NCBI RefSeq assembly: GCF_000524195.1
Contig: NW_020170394.1
Span: 438,348-502,347 of the forward strand
Length of the DNA: 64,000 bases
Source of the DNA: Echinococcus granulosus
Lineage: Eukaryota; Platyhelminthes; Cestoda; Cyclophyllidea; Taeniidae
Reading direction: 5' to 3'
Shown here piece by piece: positions 1-12,200 of the stretch (position 1 is the first letter of the stretch; every line of letters starts with the position of its first letter). The notes beneath the pieces are model-generated. The model searched no databases. It was not told the DNA's origin and saw nothing but the letters and a program-made list of their open reading frames with translations. Position numbers and translations under genes: made by a program.

Positions 1-39
1 CGGGAGCGCCGGGGACGACGCTTAAAAGAGGAGGGAGGC

Positions 40-239
40 TGTGTAATACGATAGTGGTTTATCCCTCGGTATTGGTGAGGCGCCACTTTTGTACTTTGAG
101 TTAGCCCCCTTGTACCTCGCTGGAAAGCTGGCCTTTAGGCCATACCAGTAGCTCAAATACTTCCTTGGTTCCAAAGGCATACTTTCCCCCGGTGTTGTCT
201 TCTTCTGTCTTCAGGGAAGTCTCGGGAGGCTACCGTACA
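40..239 (+). mobile_element. LTR-like short repeat, copy 1 (solo LTR or TRIM relic)
   Basis: This ~200-bp segment is shared with 61141-61339 in the same orientation. Bases 63-90 are identical to 61162-61189 (28 nt), and bases 209-227 are identical to 61314-61332. The middle is diverged but collinear, with a common '...GGCC..GGCCAT.CCAGTAGC' core. It begins TGTG. The 3' edge is unclear: the block equivalent to the end of copy 2 stops at about 234, and a TACA follows to 239. No target-site duplication is evident. The size and TG...CA-like ends fit a solo LTR or a terminal-repeat retrotransposon in miniature, elements known from taeniid cestodes. That identity is inferred. Confidence 0.5.
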
Positions 240-1437
240 GAAGCCAAGACTGACTAGCCCCACATTAAAACAAAGCGCTTGACAATTAATGTGCTGTATA
301 AGCTGACTTTAAATGTTAGGAAGGTGAATTAAATCTGAAGTGGGGTTTCAGATTAATAGGTCGCCGTATTTTGGATTTTGCAACATTTTTTGCCCGCAAA
401 AAAATTTTACAAAATTCCTTAGACATTACCAAATTTTAAAGTTGACCCTACTTTGTTGAATTCCACATATATATATATTTATGTTCGAGTTTGGCATTAT
501 CCGAGGTAGATTCCCCAAAATATAAACCAAAAATGCTAGCATTGCTCATTTTTGCCCGTAAAAATTAACAAAATTTTAGCAGTTATGCGGTTAAAAAGTA
601 GAATATTGGCTTGGCTGTTTCTTGATTGATGCAAGTGCTGAATTTCTTTATAATTTTGTTATGTTACACTCATATTCCTTTGACGAGGTAAAGGGCGGTG
701 CTGTTGAAGAACTTATATATTTTCGGCCAATCTCCGGATTTCAATTGCTGTTTATAATTGGTAATACTTGTTTTCTCTGGACTTTTATACATCGGATCAC
801 AGTACATTTCTCTCTATTTTCCTTTTTTGCATATGAATGTGAAAATTGCCTAAGGGAATACACCCACATCACCGCATGCTGTTTTCTGTCGGTTCCTTTT
901 TGTTCATCGCTTTTGCTCGGGTGTTCTTTGATGACCGCCTTTTTGGTCTTTAGATACATGTATTGACGTGTTTGTGGTTCTTTATTATATTCGTTTTCAC
1001 TTTTTTGGTGAAATGGTCTTACGAACTCCTACCAATTTATACCGCCCTGTTTTATCTATGCAACGTCTGTCTAGTCACAGCGTATGTAGTATTTTGACGC
1101 ATATTTTTTTTTGCTAATATCTATTTACGATATCCTATTGTCATTTGGTAAGACCGGGGTTTTTGTGCTAAAAAACCTGGCAACTTTTTGTACCTACTAT
1201 ATGTTTTGACTACCAGAGGTTAATACGATCATCCACGCACCCCTACATTCTCTGCTTAAAATACGTTTTTCACTGCACTTATTTTTGATTCAAATAACTT
1301 AAAAGTGGCTTAGTAGGCTATGAATTGAGCTTTTTGGTTGCAAGCTTTTTTTATGCCTGTTTGTAAACCACTTTGCCAATGGTCCTTTACAACGCTAAAT
1401 GTGCTAGCATGAATTTTTCACACATTTTTAAGGGGTA
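240..1437. other. AT-rich upstream region of the transposase gene
   Basis: No convincing coding exon is seen on either strand. The stretch contains a short (AT)n run near 467-480 and many poly-T tracts. It presumably holds the promoter of the gene starting at 1438. I saw no terminal inverted repeat of a DNA transposon here that pairs with sequence beyond 8395. Confidence 0.4.
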
Positions 1438-4400
1438 ATGATGGTAGAAGAAGAATATTCGGATGATACATTCGAACAAGATCCCGATGATACTATGGAT
1501 GTTGTTTCCGACGACTTCCGGCCGATAGTTTTGTACCGGGAGTTGGATGGGCTTAATTCCCATTCATCATTCAGGCAGAAGGTTTGGTATATAGATTGAA
1601 GTATAACCACCAAAATTATAGTCTCGGAGGCGTCGATGGACTCAACGCGATATGACAAACGCCTATAATGCAGTCAAGTACCAGGGCATGTCGCTTCGCG
1701 GTGCTGCAACTGCATTCAATGTTCCCGAATCGACCCTTCGTGATCGTGTGCATGGAAGAGTCAGTCTAGAATGCTCGAGACCCGGGCCTCCCACATTTTT
1801 TACTTTTGAAGAGGAGAAGAAAATGGTTGATCATATACTTTTCATGAGTAAAATAGGATATCCCTATACGCGGAACCAGGTTAGTTTTAGGGTAGTTTTC
1901 GGACCAAATCAAATTCAGGGAATGATATACTTGATTTTGAAAGATTTAAATAGCAGGGGGCACAAAACATGAAGATACCTTGTTGTCGAATCCCTAGTAT
2001 TTATGGTTGGTTTTGCGTGAGGCTTTAGGACCCGTAACATTGTCCTTCTGTTTTCCCTGAAGCCAAATTTTTTATTTCAAGGTTGTTGAGTTGGCAGGAG
2101 ATATGACGAAGGCGGTGGGGCGAATTGCCCCGTTCAAGTACCTCAATCCTAGCCAGGCCTGGTTTTACGCTTTTCTTAACCGCTGGCCTGATTTGAAAAA
2201 TTTTCTCTTCGGCCCACGAACTAACAGAAAATCAAAAGGCGTTTCTGGTGATGCGATACAGGCCTATTTCGAGCAGCTAGATAAGGTGAGCAACACTGTT
2301 GGTTTGCATTCTTTTCAAACGATTAGAAGTGCGCTACTTAAGCATATGGCAGTATATCTACCTCGTGCCTCACGCAATTCAGCTAGACTGGGCGCATTAA
2401 GTTGGTTCAGTCCAATTTTACTATGACCCCCATTGAAATACATATTTTTTAATGAGAAAATTTTTTTTACCGATAAAGTACTAGGGAGGTTTCACTTTTT
2501 AAATGGGGTGGTTAAAAATCTGGGTGCAAATGTATACTTCTGAGTGTACTAGCAAACTATCAGTAACCTAAAATGTTAAACAGCATTTTCTTAGAGAAAA
2601 CTTAAATGAAATTATTTTTTCTCTACTTTTTACTGTTTCACGTGCAGGTAATAACAAAGTACGGTATCAAGGATAAACCTGACCACATGTGGGTGGTTGA
2701 TGAAGTGAGCATAAGTTGTGAGAACCAACCCCCTCGAATCCTTCCGATTGGTATCCAGCGTGCTCAGTCCGTCAGTTACTGGAGCCCCACTGTCGCGATT
2801 ATCGGTGCAGCCAATGCAGCTGGTGAGAAGGTTCCTCCTTTTCTCATATACCACGGGGAGACTATTTCGCGTAAGTCTTGGTCCTTATCAAGTGATATAT
2901 AATTTCGAATTGAGAGTGTTTCAGCAGTGCTCTCGTCAAGTCCCATTAGGTGGTGATCTTGGATTAATTGACTATTTTAAAAAAAGTAGAAAACAGGTTT
3001 GGTACAGAGATGAGTGGGACTTCAGAATGTGTAAATCTTGTAGCATAAAATGCTCTTCGATATTGCGACCAACGGCCTTCATTCGTCTCTAGCGGCATTA
3101 CTTCATTAAAATCAGCCTAGCCGTGCTTGAAGATCATGCTCACCAACATGGCAACCATCCAACCTTGTGTTAGATCTCAACGTTCCGAGACCTTAAATTT
3201 AGATCGTGTCACGAACCCTGCTATGAAATCCTTTAAGTAATTTGCACATATTCCTTCTCGTCTGAACCTAATTTTGATATGTCTGCACGAAAGTCCAATC
3301 CTAAGGATCTTGGATTCCCCTACTAATTTTGAAAAATATGCCACTTTCTCACGTATTAATTCCAGAGGTGTGAAACGAATTTCCATATGACCTCCTATTT
3401 CGCGCACATTGCTGTCCATTTCATACTTGCATTTACCATACACTAACATGAATAATGATATAATTTACTAAACTATTCTTAGTAGAACCAGTATTTAAAG
3501 TATCGTTAGCCTACGAACAGTTAGGTGGGTTTTCAGTACTAGCCACATTGTTGCGTTGCAACTTCATGGCTAACTTACGATAACTCGTATTGGGCTCATA
3601 TAGCTTATTTTGACTTTTTTGCACGAAAATTTATACCAAATAGTAAAACCTGTCGCATAAAAGGGTTTTTGGTTACTTTCCTAAGAGTCAGTTCATTTCT
3701 TATTCTACTGGTCCTACTAGTAGGATACATTGCCTTCAAGCCCCCGCTGTAAATGGGTGTGGTGGTAATTTCGCCCAATCAAATAATGGGGGATCTGTAA
3801 GTGTAGTCTATTAGGCTGCCGAAAAGCGCTCAGATTAAATATAGCGGCAATTTGAGTGCTGATGATTCGCTCATGTAAGTGAATGCTTTTAAGATAGAAA
3901 TTGCAATTATGGATGTGTAGTAACCTATTTTTAGCATTTTTTTCTGTTATTCCCTGAAACCGTGTGTTCGTGCATATCGACAACACTAGTCAAACCTGTA
4001 AATGCATGTCAATTCAGATAGAAGTGTGGTGCGTGTGAAGAAAAGGATTGATTGTCCCTTCATTTGCTGGGAATTGAGACGATGATAGGACATTAGCAAT
4101 CAGGAGTTTAGAAGGAAGTCAGCCGGCACAATTTTGGCGTTTTATGCTCTGCTAGAAGTAATGTTGCTAAAACTAAAAGAATAAAATTAACCTCAGGTCG
4201 GTAATGTCCTATCTGCTTGCGACAGTTTAGTGTAGCTAGTTATAGAAGGGTGAAGAACACATGTTTCGCACACGTGACGCTGATTGCAAATGCTTTACTC
4301 GTGCTTTTCTTTAGCAAGATGATGTTTTCCTTTTTACTATGACTTAGTTCCTAGGTTTAAAATTGGTCCCTTTAGTTTAAGGATCCATTTTTTTGAATGG

Positions 4401-7400
4401 CTTGCTACTCCTAGTGAATCGTAAAATCGTTCAACCTCGGTAGCAGCTTTTAGCCAAATTAATCATGGTCCAGGGTGCGTCATCTAAACTCTTCTTGAGT
4501 GGGTTACAATGGCTGGTGCATGTCAAATACCTACTTATTAAGTTAAAGTAAGCATTTACTGACCTGAGCGTTTCGGAACCAACGAGTTTTCAATATCACT
4601 TAAATAGTCCGTTTGGTCAAATAGGTGCGTGTTCGATGGCTTTAAATCCACATTCGCCTCATTTCTTGTCAACTTTTTAATTGCTAGCAAAATTTCAACT
4701 TCTTGGGGTAACTCAATTTTTGTTCATTCATGAGCAAGGTAATGTTCTCGAAACATCTTCGTGCATGTTTGCGCTTTCATGAGCGTCATATGAAAAGCTT
4801 CCAAAAAGTTATGGAACTCGACAGAAACAGGCTTTTACTTGAATTGCATCTGCTGAAGCACTCATGTTTCACAAAACGCATCCATTTTCATTGGTAGGTT
4901 TCTTTTGCTACTGCCTTGCATTCCGCGGATACGTTCTTTGCTCATTTCTATCTTGGGTGGACTAACTGATAATGCATTAATATGGGATTCGCCTAATACT
5001 TTTGACTTTAAAAGTGGTTATCTATGTACAAGAAATTGATTGGGGTTGTATTGAAGTAATAAAATGATTTAGAGCAAAAAATACCATAGTCACTCATCTC
5101 TCTGTTGCTTTGCCTGATAGGTTTTGTATTCGCTTTTAATTGTCGGGAGGTAAGCAATTATTTGAGCCACTTATTAATAATTTAATTTGGTCTCAGGCTA
5201 GCATACATCCTTCCTGAAAAAGTGTACCACCGAAGTGTTGCAGAGTGTGGATACTCATCTATACAGACGAATTTTGAGGCATTACGAGCCAATCAGTAAT
5301 GTACCCTTCAGCAATTTCTGGATTTGAAATAGCATTACAGAAGAAACCATAAACAAGTTTTACTCAAATGGTATCTCACGGACACCGTTTGCCTCGGTTT
5401 TTTAGACAGCATGATGGAGGGTGCAGTGCGGGGTACTAAGTTTGCCAACTCTCCATCTGGATGGGTAAACTCCGATGCGTTTATTCAGTGGTTCTTGAAG
5501 CATTTTCGTCCTCAGATTTTGAAGCGACCACTAGTGCTGCTCTACGACGGACACCTTCAATTCATCAGTGTGCGGGTGCTCGAACGTGCCAGAGAAGATG
5601 GTGTTTTACTCTTTCCTCTGCCCCCACATCCCGCCTACAATCATTGTATCGAAAATACGTGCTTCCATGCATTTCATGTGAGTGCATACCATTTCCCATC
5701 ACTCACAGCTGCTGTTTGTAATACAGCCAATATTTTGAAAACTTGTAATTACTCTGATATCCTTTTTTGTGCTTTGAAAGTGTCTATAAGTGAATAACTT
5801 CAGAGCTGTGCTACCTCTTAGATTTCACACGATGGAGTGTCAGTAGCTCGAGCTTTTAAAGCTGTAAAACTTCTATTGCATTGCTTACTCTGCGTTTTGC
5901 GCACTTTAGTCAGCGTTCTCAGGCGCAAGCTCCGGATTGTCCATGCCCCCACTCGTATTGATCACCTCCATCTAGTTCTTTTTTCATTCGGATATGTAGC
6001 GTTGCCTTTACGCATGCAACTGAATCCATTTTTTAATTCCTTTTAGTCATACTTTGAGAAGCGTTTGGAAAGGTTTTTTCAAAGGTATCCTAACGAGTCA
6101 CTCTCTAAAGTAAATGTGGCTCCAATACTCACGCATGCTTATGAACGCGCATTACAGCCAAGAAATATGGTTAGCCTGTTTGCTCGATTGGGCATTTGTC
6201 CCTTCAACAACCTTTCAACCTCCATTGGCGCTTATCTGAATATTGTGAGTTGTTTGTGATGTTCATAGGGATCCTTTCTATACTGTCGTTTGATTGAACT
6301 TAGTACAAAGCCGTATTTACCTCTAGTGATCTTGCTTGCATTAAAACTGTATATTTACAGCCGGATGACTACGAACAAGAAGAAATGGTGCTGCCTCACG
6401 GGGAAAATGGTGATCATGAGCAATTGTCCAGTGGAAGTGGCAGTTCTGTACAGTGGGGCGTTTCCGCCAGCTCTCCTTTCAATTTTCAGGCAACCCTGAC
6501 AATGGAGCCGTCCAATTCTGACTATAACAGGTCCAGCTCGCACATCATCATTCCTGGACACGAACCCTTGGGTGGTGAGTTTGTTTTTTTTAGAATCAGT
6601 AGCCATTATGATAGTAAAAACTGGATCTTTTCATTGGAGGCATGAGATGCATTACCTTTCATGATCGAGGTGCATGAGGTTTTAATAAATATACATAATG
6701 GCTGTTTGCAGCTACAGTTATCAACATCAAAAAGTGGGGAGCTTTAGCAGAAGTAGTTTGATATTTCACTGAGGTCTGACCCTTTTGTGGAATCAATTTG
6801 CTCATCGTTAGCCTTTTAAAGTGTTAATAGCATTGATATCTCAATCCTTAATTACTTTCCAAATTATCACAATTCTTCAGAATAAAATGCACGTAACCTG
6901 TATAAATGACCTGCCATGTGGTGCTTTATCAGAATACTTCAGTAGATGGCGGGGTCTTGATAATTTTAATGATCTTAAATATTTCCTTTCTGCGTGTCGC
7001 TTTCGGTACTTTTATCGACTAGATTTTCGTAACGTTTAAATGTCTTTTAATGGCTACCACCAATTTGTCATTACCCCTGTTACTTGAGAACAGATCACTG
7101 ATGATAGAACATGCATCAGGGTTTGTTTTATCGTTTTCAGAGCAAGACGCGTCGAAATCCGAAGCTGTTGCACATAACTCTTCAACGACAATACCACCCA
7201 CGACGTCTTGTGTACGTGTTCTCTCGACTACTGCTTCAACTCCTAACCCTGCCGGCAAACCAGTGCATCTGCTCGCATTGCCCAAGCGATTGGCTGCCAG
7301 TGGACCACACATTGCGATCCGACTGCCTCAAACTTCCTCAAACCCCACAACTCGGCCTATCCTCATTGCTGGTGCTAGTGGTGGGGTTTCTATGCCAGTG

Positions 7401-8395
7401 AGTCATTATCGTTCCCACCGATGTAATTTAGCTAACGAAGAAGGGCTGTTATTCTCTTAGTTTGAGACTACTCATATTCTTTTAGCTATCTTCAACACAA
7501 ACACCTACCACTGCCGCCTCTTACAGTAGCGAGAGTATGGTGCCTTGTGGAGGTCATGAGATTGTGTCACTGGTTGACGAGGGAGAGAGTGGATCAGTTG
7601 CAAACATAGTGGAGGATATCGAAGAGGGGGAAGCGCCTGGTCTTTGCGCGGTCTGTTGCCAACTCGAACCGCCCGGGTTCGACCCTGACGCCACTGGTAC
7701 TGGTGACTCTGAGTGTCCGGTACGAATTCCCTTTTATTTATCCTTCCTCCATCTTTTGACCTTTTTCATGCAAAGTTGTGTGTAATCACTGATATTGAAC
7801 TCTCTTGTCGCTCAAATAGTAATTTTATTGCGTATCCTAATATTAAATAAAATTCATCTACGCGTTGTTTTGAGTTTTTTGGTTAGAATGACACCTTATG
7901 ATTTGATTTGAGCAGTAATTGTTACACTTTTTTTTAATATGCTTGAACTTATACTGACTTGCCCGAAAGCCCGTCTCCCTATCTTTTTATTGTTGGGACT
8001 GAAGGCTTTGTATTCCGAGTTTCCACTGAATCCCAATTCAAGTTTAGATCAAAGCCCAACTGCCTACAGAATGCAATGGCAATTGGTCTTTGGATTGTTC
8101 CCGTCTGTTGTGATGTCTTTTGCTGTACTTGCAGGTTGTAGATTGGACGTCTTGTGATTACTGTAAGCGCTGGGTGCATCTGAACAGTGTGTGCAGTCGC
8201 AATGCGATTATCACCGACAGTGCCTTCATGTGCGCTCTATGTCGTGGTCTCGAGGAAGAGGGCCACCAACAGCCTCCAGCGCAGGTGCAAGAGGAGGAAG
8301 GCACTTCCTCATCTGCTGACACAGGATCCCATAGTCAGGCAGTCGTGGTGCATCATGAACCCTCGCTTTCCGTGGAGACAGCAAAAGAGATTTGA
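1438..8395 (+). CDS. Pogo/Tigger-type DDE transposase-derived protein with C-terminal PHD-like finger, 10 exons, 754 aa
   Basis: Exons 1438-1581, 1622-1879, 2082-2285, 2648-2870, 5406-5677, 6047-6244, 6361-6574, 7141-7397, 7486-7719 and 8135-8395 join with matching phases into 755 codons including the stop. An in-frame TAA at 1429 precedes tandem ATGs at 1438/1441. Seen in order: an acidic N-terminus; a psq-type helix-turn-helix (residues ~50-90, AYNAVKYQGMSLRGAA); a CENP-B/pogo second DNA-binding segment (~135-202, NPSQAWFYAFLNRWPDL); a DDE domain with first Asp in VVDE (~220), second Asp in YDGH (~324) and a Glu in CIEN (~359) aligned with the usual PLDV Asp; a low-complexity S/T/P linker; and a C4HC3 PHD-like finger (CAVC ~644, CDYC, H, C, CALC ~707). 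Related pogo-family proteins in invertebrates also end in such fingers. Nine introns and no visible terminal repeats favour a host gene over a recent insertion, but this is inference. Poly(A) signal at 8674. Confidence 0.85.
2871..5405 (+). other. Large intron 4 of the transposase-derived gene
   Basis: This 2.5-kb intron separates the first catalytic Asp exon from the second. It opens with GTAAGT and closes with a T-rich ...TTTTTTAG. I see no convincing exon or nested gene in it. The protein alignment across the splice is continuous, so no missing exon is needed. Confidence 0.5.
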
Positions 8396-9285
8396 CCTTG
8401 TATGTGCGTTCTAGTGTTCACGGTAGTTTATGTACATAGATTATTACCGAATTTGTCCCAAGGCAATTCTGTACAGAGCTGTTCTCGTATAGGCGTAGCA
8501 AGCCTTTTAGCACGTTTTCCCCTCTACTACTGTCTCATCGTAGTTCACACACCCACGAATATTATTTTTCTTATTTGGCCCTTCGCTATTATGTTGCCCC
8601 AATCTCGTATTCCTTCCTAGTGCCATTGTCATATGCCCAATTTCCCAAAACCCATCAAGAAGTAGAGCTGATGAATAAACCAATCTTTTATTTTTCTTTG
8701 CGGTTAATAGGGTGTTTTAAATATAATTATTTCTGAATGGTAGAAAGGAGAAGGCGTCTGACGACAGTGCATAGGCGGCCAAAGTCAGATTCATCCAACT
8801 CTCAATCTCCTAGATAACATACTCATTTAAATACTAAAAAGCAGGGGATTTTTTCATTGACCTAATATATTTACCCCAGGGGGGCGTGTCGCGGATGGTT
8901 ATGCTAATTACAGGCTCATAGTGACTCACTAATGACACTAATCGAAGATGCATCAGAAGACATTACCACTGCATTGGCGACTTTGATAAGTGGAGGTTTA
9001 GCAGTAAAGCGTGAACGACTACACCTGGATCACCGGATGTAGTTTCTTATCGGGAGAAGTGAATGATTTCATTCTCCAAAAGTCCCCGTTTTCCCCTTTT
9101 CGCAAGACAGTACCATTTAACATCAATACCTTGATCACAGAACTACCTGGAGTTGTGATTATATGCAGACCAGTGTTTGTGGGGCAAGTGCCACATTTCC
9201 GCTCATATGGAAATAGGAATTGACCTGGTGTGCGCAGTAAGCATTCGTACATACGCATCATACCGCCAATGCTTTGCAATTTGTA
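8396..9285. other. Convergent 3' intergenic region
   Basis: This lies between the stop codons of the plus-strand transposase-derived gene and the minus-strand Kidins220-like gene. It holds the facing poly(A) signals around 8674-8692. No other coding signal was seen. Confidence 0.5.
8674..8679 (+). terminator. Poly(A) signal AATAAA of the transposase-derived gene
   Basis: Canonical AATAAA about 280 bp after the stop at 8393-8395. A TTTATT (AATAAA on the minus strand) lies at 8687-8692, only 8 bp further on. The convergent Kidins220-like gene may therefore end in the same small patch. Confidence 0.55.
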
Positions 9286-12200
9286 TTACTTTTCGTTGTG
9301 AGTGGAGGAGTGGAGGGAGGAAATGGAGGGTGAGGGTGAGGAGGAAGCCGATGGCATAGTGACAGCAGAAGAGGAGGGGGAGGGGGAATAGGAGAGGTCA
9401 GCGGAGTAGACGGAGCAGCTACCACCGGAGAGGCGACACACCTCCTCCTCGATCGTGTGCTGCTGCGAAGGTGGTGACGGCTGTGATTGTGGCCTATGCC
9501 ACCGCGGGCTGTTGGACGTACAAGTAGTGGTATCCATACTGCTACTGCTAATGCTGGTGCTGCTTTGCCCGTTAATTGGCGAGGGTGAGGAGTCGTCGGG
9601 GTGGCGCCAGTGCTTCTGCGGCGTGGCGGCGGCTAGAATGGATTCGGAGGTCCAGGCACCGACATTTGGTCTGCAGAGAGCAGGCGCCTTGTGTTGCATC
9701 AGGTGAGAGTGGTGTTGGTGGGTGTGAATGCTGGCCAGATCGCCCATGGAGCGTGCGCACTGGCAGCCATGCGATGGCGGAGGTGGTGAGGACGGGGTTG
9801 GCGGACAGCCCTCGAGGCGCTTGAGGTGAGTGACGAGGCTGGAGAAAAATTGCCAGTCGCTGAAGGTCATACCGATCTCGCGCTGTAGTGACTCGTTCAG
9901 ACTGCATACGGCTAGCACCGCTCCGCTGATGTTGAGCGCACGCAAGCGTAGCAGGTAGGCCGCGATGGAGGTAGGTCGAGAAAGGGACTGTGGTGAGTTT
10001 TGACGGTCTTCAAGGGTATTGGAAGAGGAGAGGGAGGCAGATCGGTGTTGGCAACGGTTGGTGTAAAGATCTGTCATATCATTCACCAGGTGGCAAATGT
10101 CGTCCACAGTCATTTTGCTCAGTGGTTTTCGGGGAAGTCCGTTCTAAATTGTAAATGTTTAAGTACGATTACCTTTTAATTTGAATTGAAAATGGAAAGA
10201 TTTGGCTTCTTGCTATGGACGGTAATTATGGGAAAAATGTATACGATTTACGTGAGCCAATTTACCCCTTATTTGGGCTGTATTGTGGTAAACGGAGTTG
10301 TTCCCTTACAGGAATGATTCAACAGTCGAGAATAAATAGAATTGTAACAAAATATTTTCTTAACGTAATCGAAATAGCGAAAAAGGTATTCGAAGGCTAT
10401 TTGGGGGATATTGTAGCAAATAATGGCAATTTTACGGGCCTCATAATATAATTCCTAAATATGGAAGGGGATTTCAGCAAAACAAAAATTATAGGGATCT
10501 CATGGTCGAAGCAGAGCTCTTTCAAGATGATGCCCTTGAAATGGGGAAACGATTCAATCCAGGCTCTGGTGCGCACTGTACCTGTGGGTGTGGGAGGCCG
10601 CCCACTCGCTGTGGTTCAATGTTAATATTGGGAATGCCTGAACCGTTTGTAGCACACATGCATTCCAGTTTTCACCGCATAGCGCCTTGCGGTGCCACAC
10701 ATGAAGCCGTACTGCAACCAGGCAGTAATCGTGTGCGCAGCCTGTTTGAAACACTGATTCGAGTGACTCCGTTTTAACGCTGCAAAGTGGCAGTTTTTCA
10801 CTTGAGTGGCGCTGCCTTTTAATGGGTGTGCTTTTCAATGCAGAAGGATATCTGTTGACGGCCTTTTTGGGGATTTGCCATCATACATGCTCCCATCGTG
10901 TCTAGCACCTCCAGATGTAAATTTAACCCACTACACACTCTTCTTGTTTTGCAACCGCAAGATTGACGCTTCACTGCGTACAGGTGAATTTTTTGGTGTA
11001 GTTACCTTCAGTCGAATGGGACAGGGTGGCGTCCTCGATGTGTGGATGGATAAGGAGAGAATGTCGGGTTCTCTGTCCCTCAGTGATTGCAAACTGCGAT
11101 TGACTACAAGGCAAAAAAATTATTAAGTTATTCCCCTGAGATAGCTGTGCAATTGCACTTAGTACTGCCACTTAGTCAAATAATTCTTAGAGATACGCAC
11201 GAATGTTATGAAGTCTAATGCCAAATTGACCTAACTAAAGCTACCCTCACCTCCCTGTTGAATCACCATTCAGGAATATCCTTCGCAGGACAGAGGGAAA
11301 CGCTGATGATGCTGTGACCCGATCTTAAGCTGAAGTATTATGTCACACAGTGGGTAGAAGCTTCTGGCGAAAGGGGAGACAAACGCAGTAAAAAGGCTTT
11401 GGTACACCTCCAACATGTTTTGCGATGATGAACACCTTTGCCATTTGGGTACACACAATAAGCATTAAGAAGTTGGGTCATTCTAACAAATCGTTTGGTA
11501 TTAAACAGGGCGCGAAGCAAACCCAACATGACGATCTAGTTTCTTTCCCCTAATAATGACCAACCATTTAAAACAGAAATTTGTATAATTAAGAATTACT
11601 CCCAATAAAGTGATTTATAACTTGTGGTAATGCATTTGTCAGCTGTTCTCTGCGAGCAAGCAGTTGGCTTGCTGTCTGATTATTTACCATGTCTGGTAAA
11701 AGTTCTCCACGGTTCCTTCTGTATACGTATTCAGCGATTTGTTTTTAGATCTCACAAATTGCGTGAACGACAAATTCTGCAAAAGTGTAACACATCAGTT
11801 AGCAAACTGAGCTTTAAATAGTACAAACTTAGGACCGAGAGCTCACACCGGCAAGTAAATTGATGTAGTTACAATGGAGGTCGTTCAGGAATTATAACTG
11901 ATGTGAATGTCTGAGTGCAAGAACATTCCATATTTTGGTTATTGTTGAGTAGCAACAAGTTTCGTTTACGATTGCAAGTTCATAGGCAAATCACCACTTT
12001 CAAAGGACCTAGTCGAGGAAGTGTTTTCTTATTTTAAAGGCCATGCAGTAGATTAATCACCCATTGACAAGGAAGTAATAGGAATTGAAAAAAAAATTTG
12101 CATTGTTGAATACATACTTAGCAGAAGTTTTGTACTCAGACCAATGTTTATGAAAAGGCACTTGAGGTAATGAAGTTAAAAAACTTCATAGTACACGAAA

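Noticed and set aside
622..966. Plus-strand 114-residue open frame near the window start
   Set aside because: Cys/Phe-rich low-information translation of AT-rich DNA, with no motif or splice context and an overlapping frame on the other strand.
9455..9824. Plus-strand and other-frame open reading stretches over the Kidins220 last exon
   Set aside because: Shadows of the GC-rich minus-strand coding exon 9286-10143.
10502..10777. 91-residue plus-strand frame with CTCGCGRPP
   Set aside because: Isolated, no motif continuation, and overlaps a candidate minus-strand linker exon of the Kidins220-like gene.
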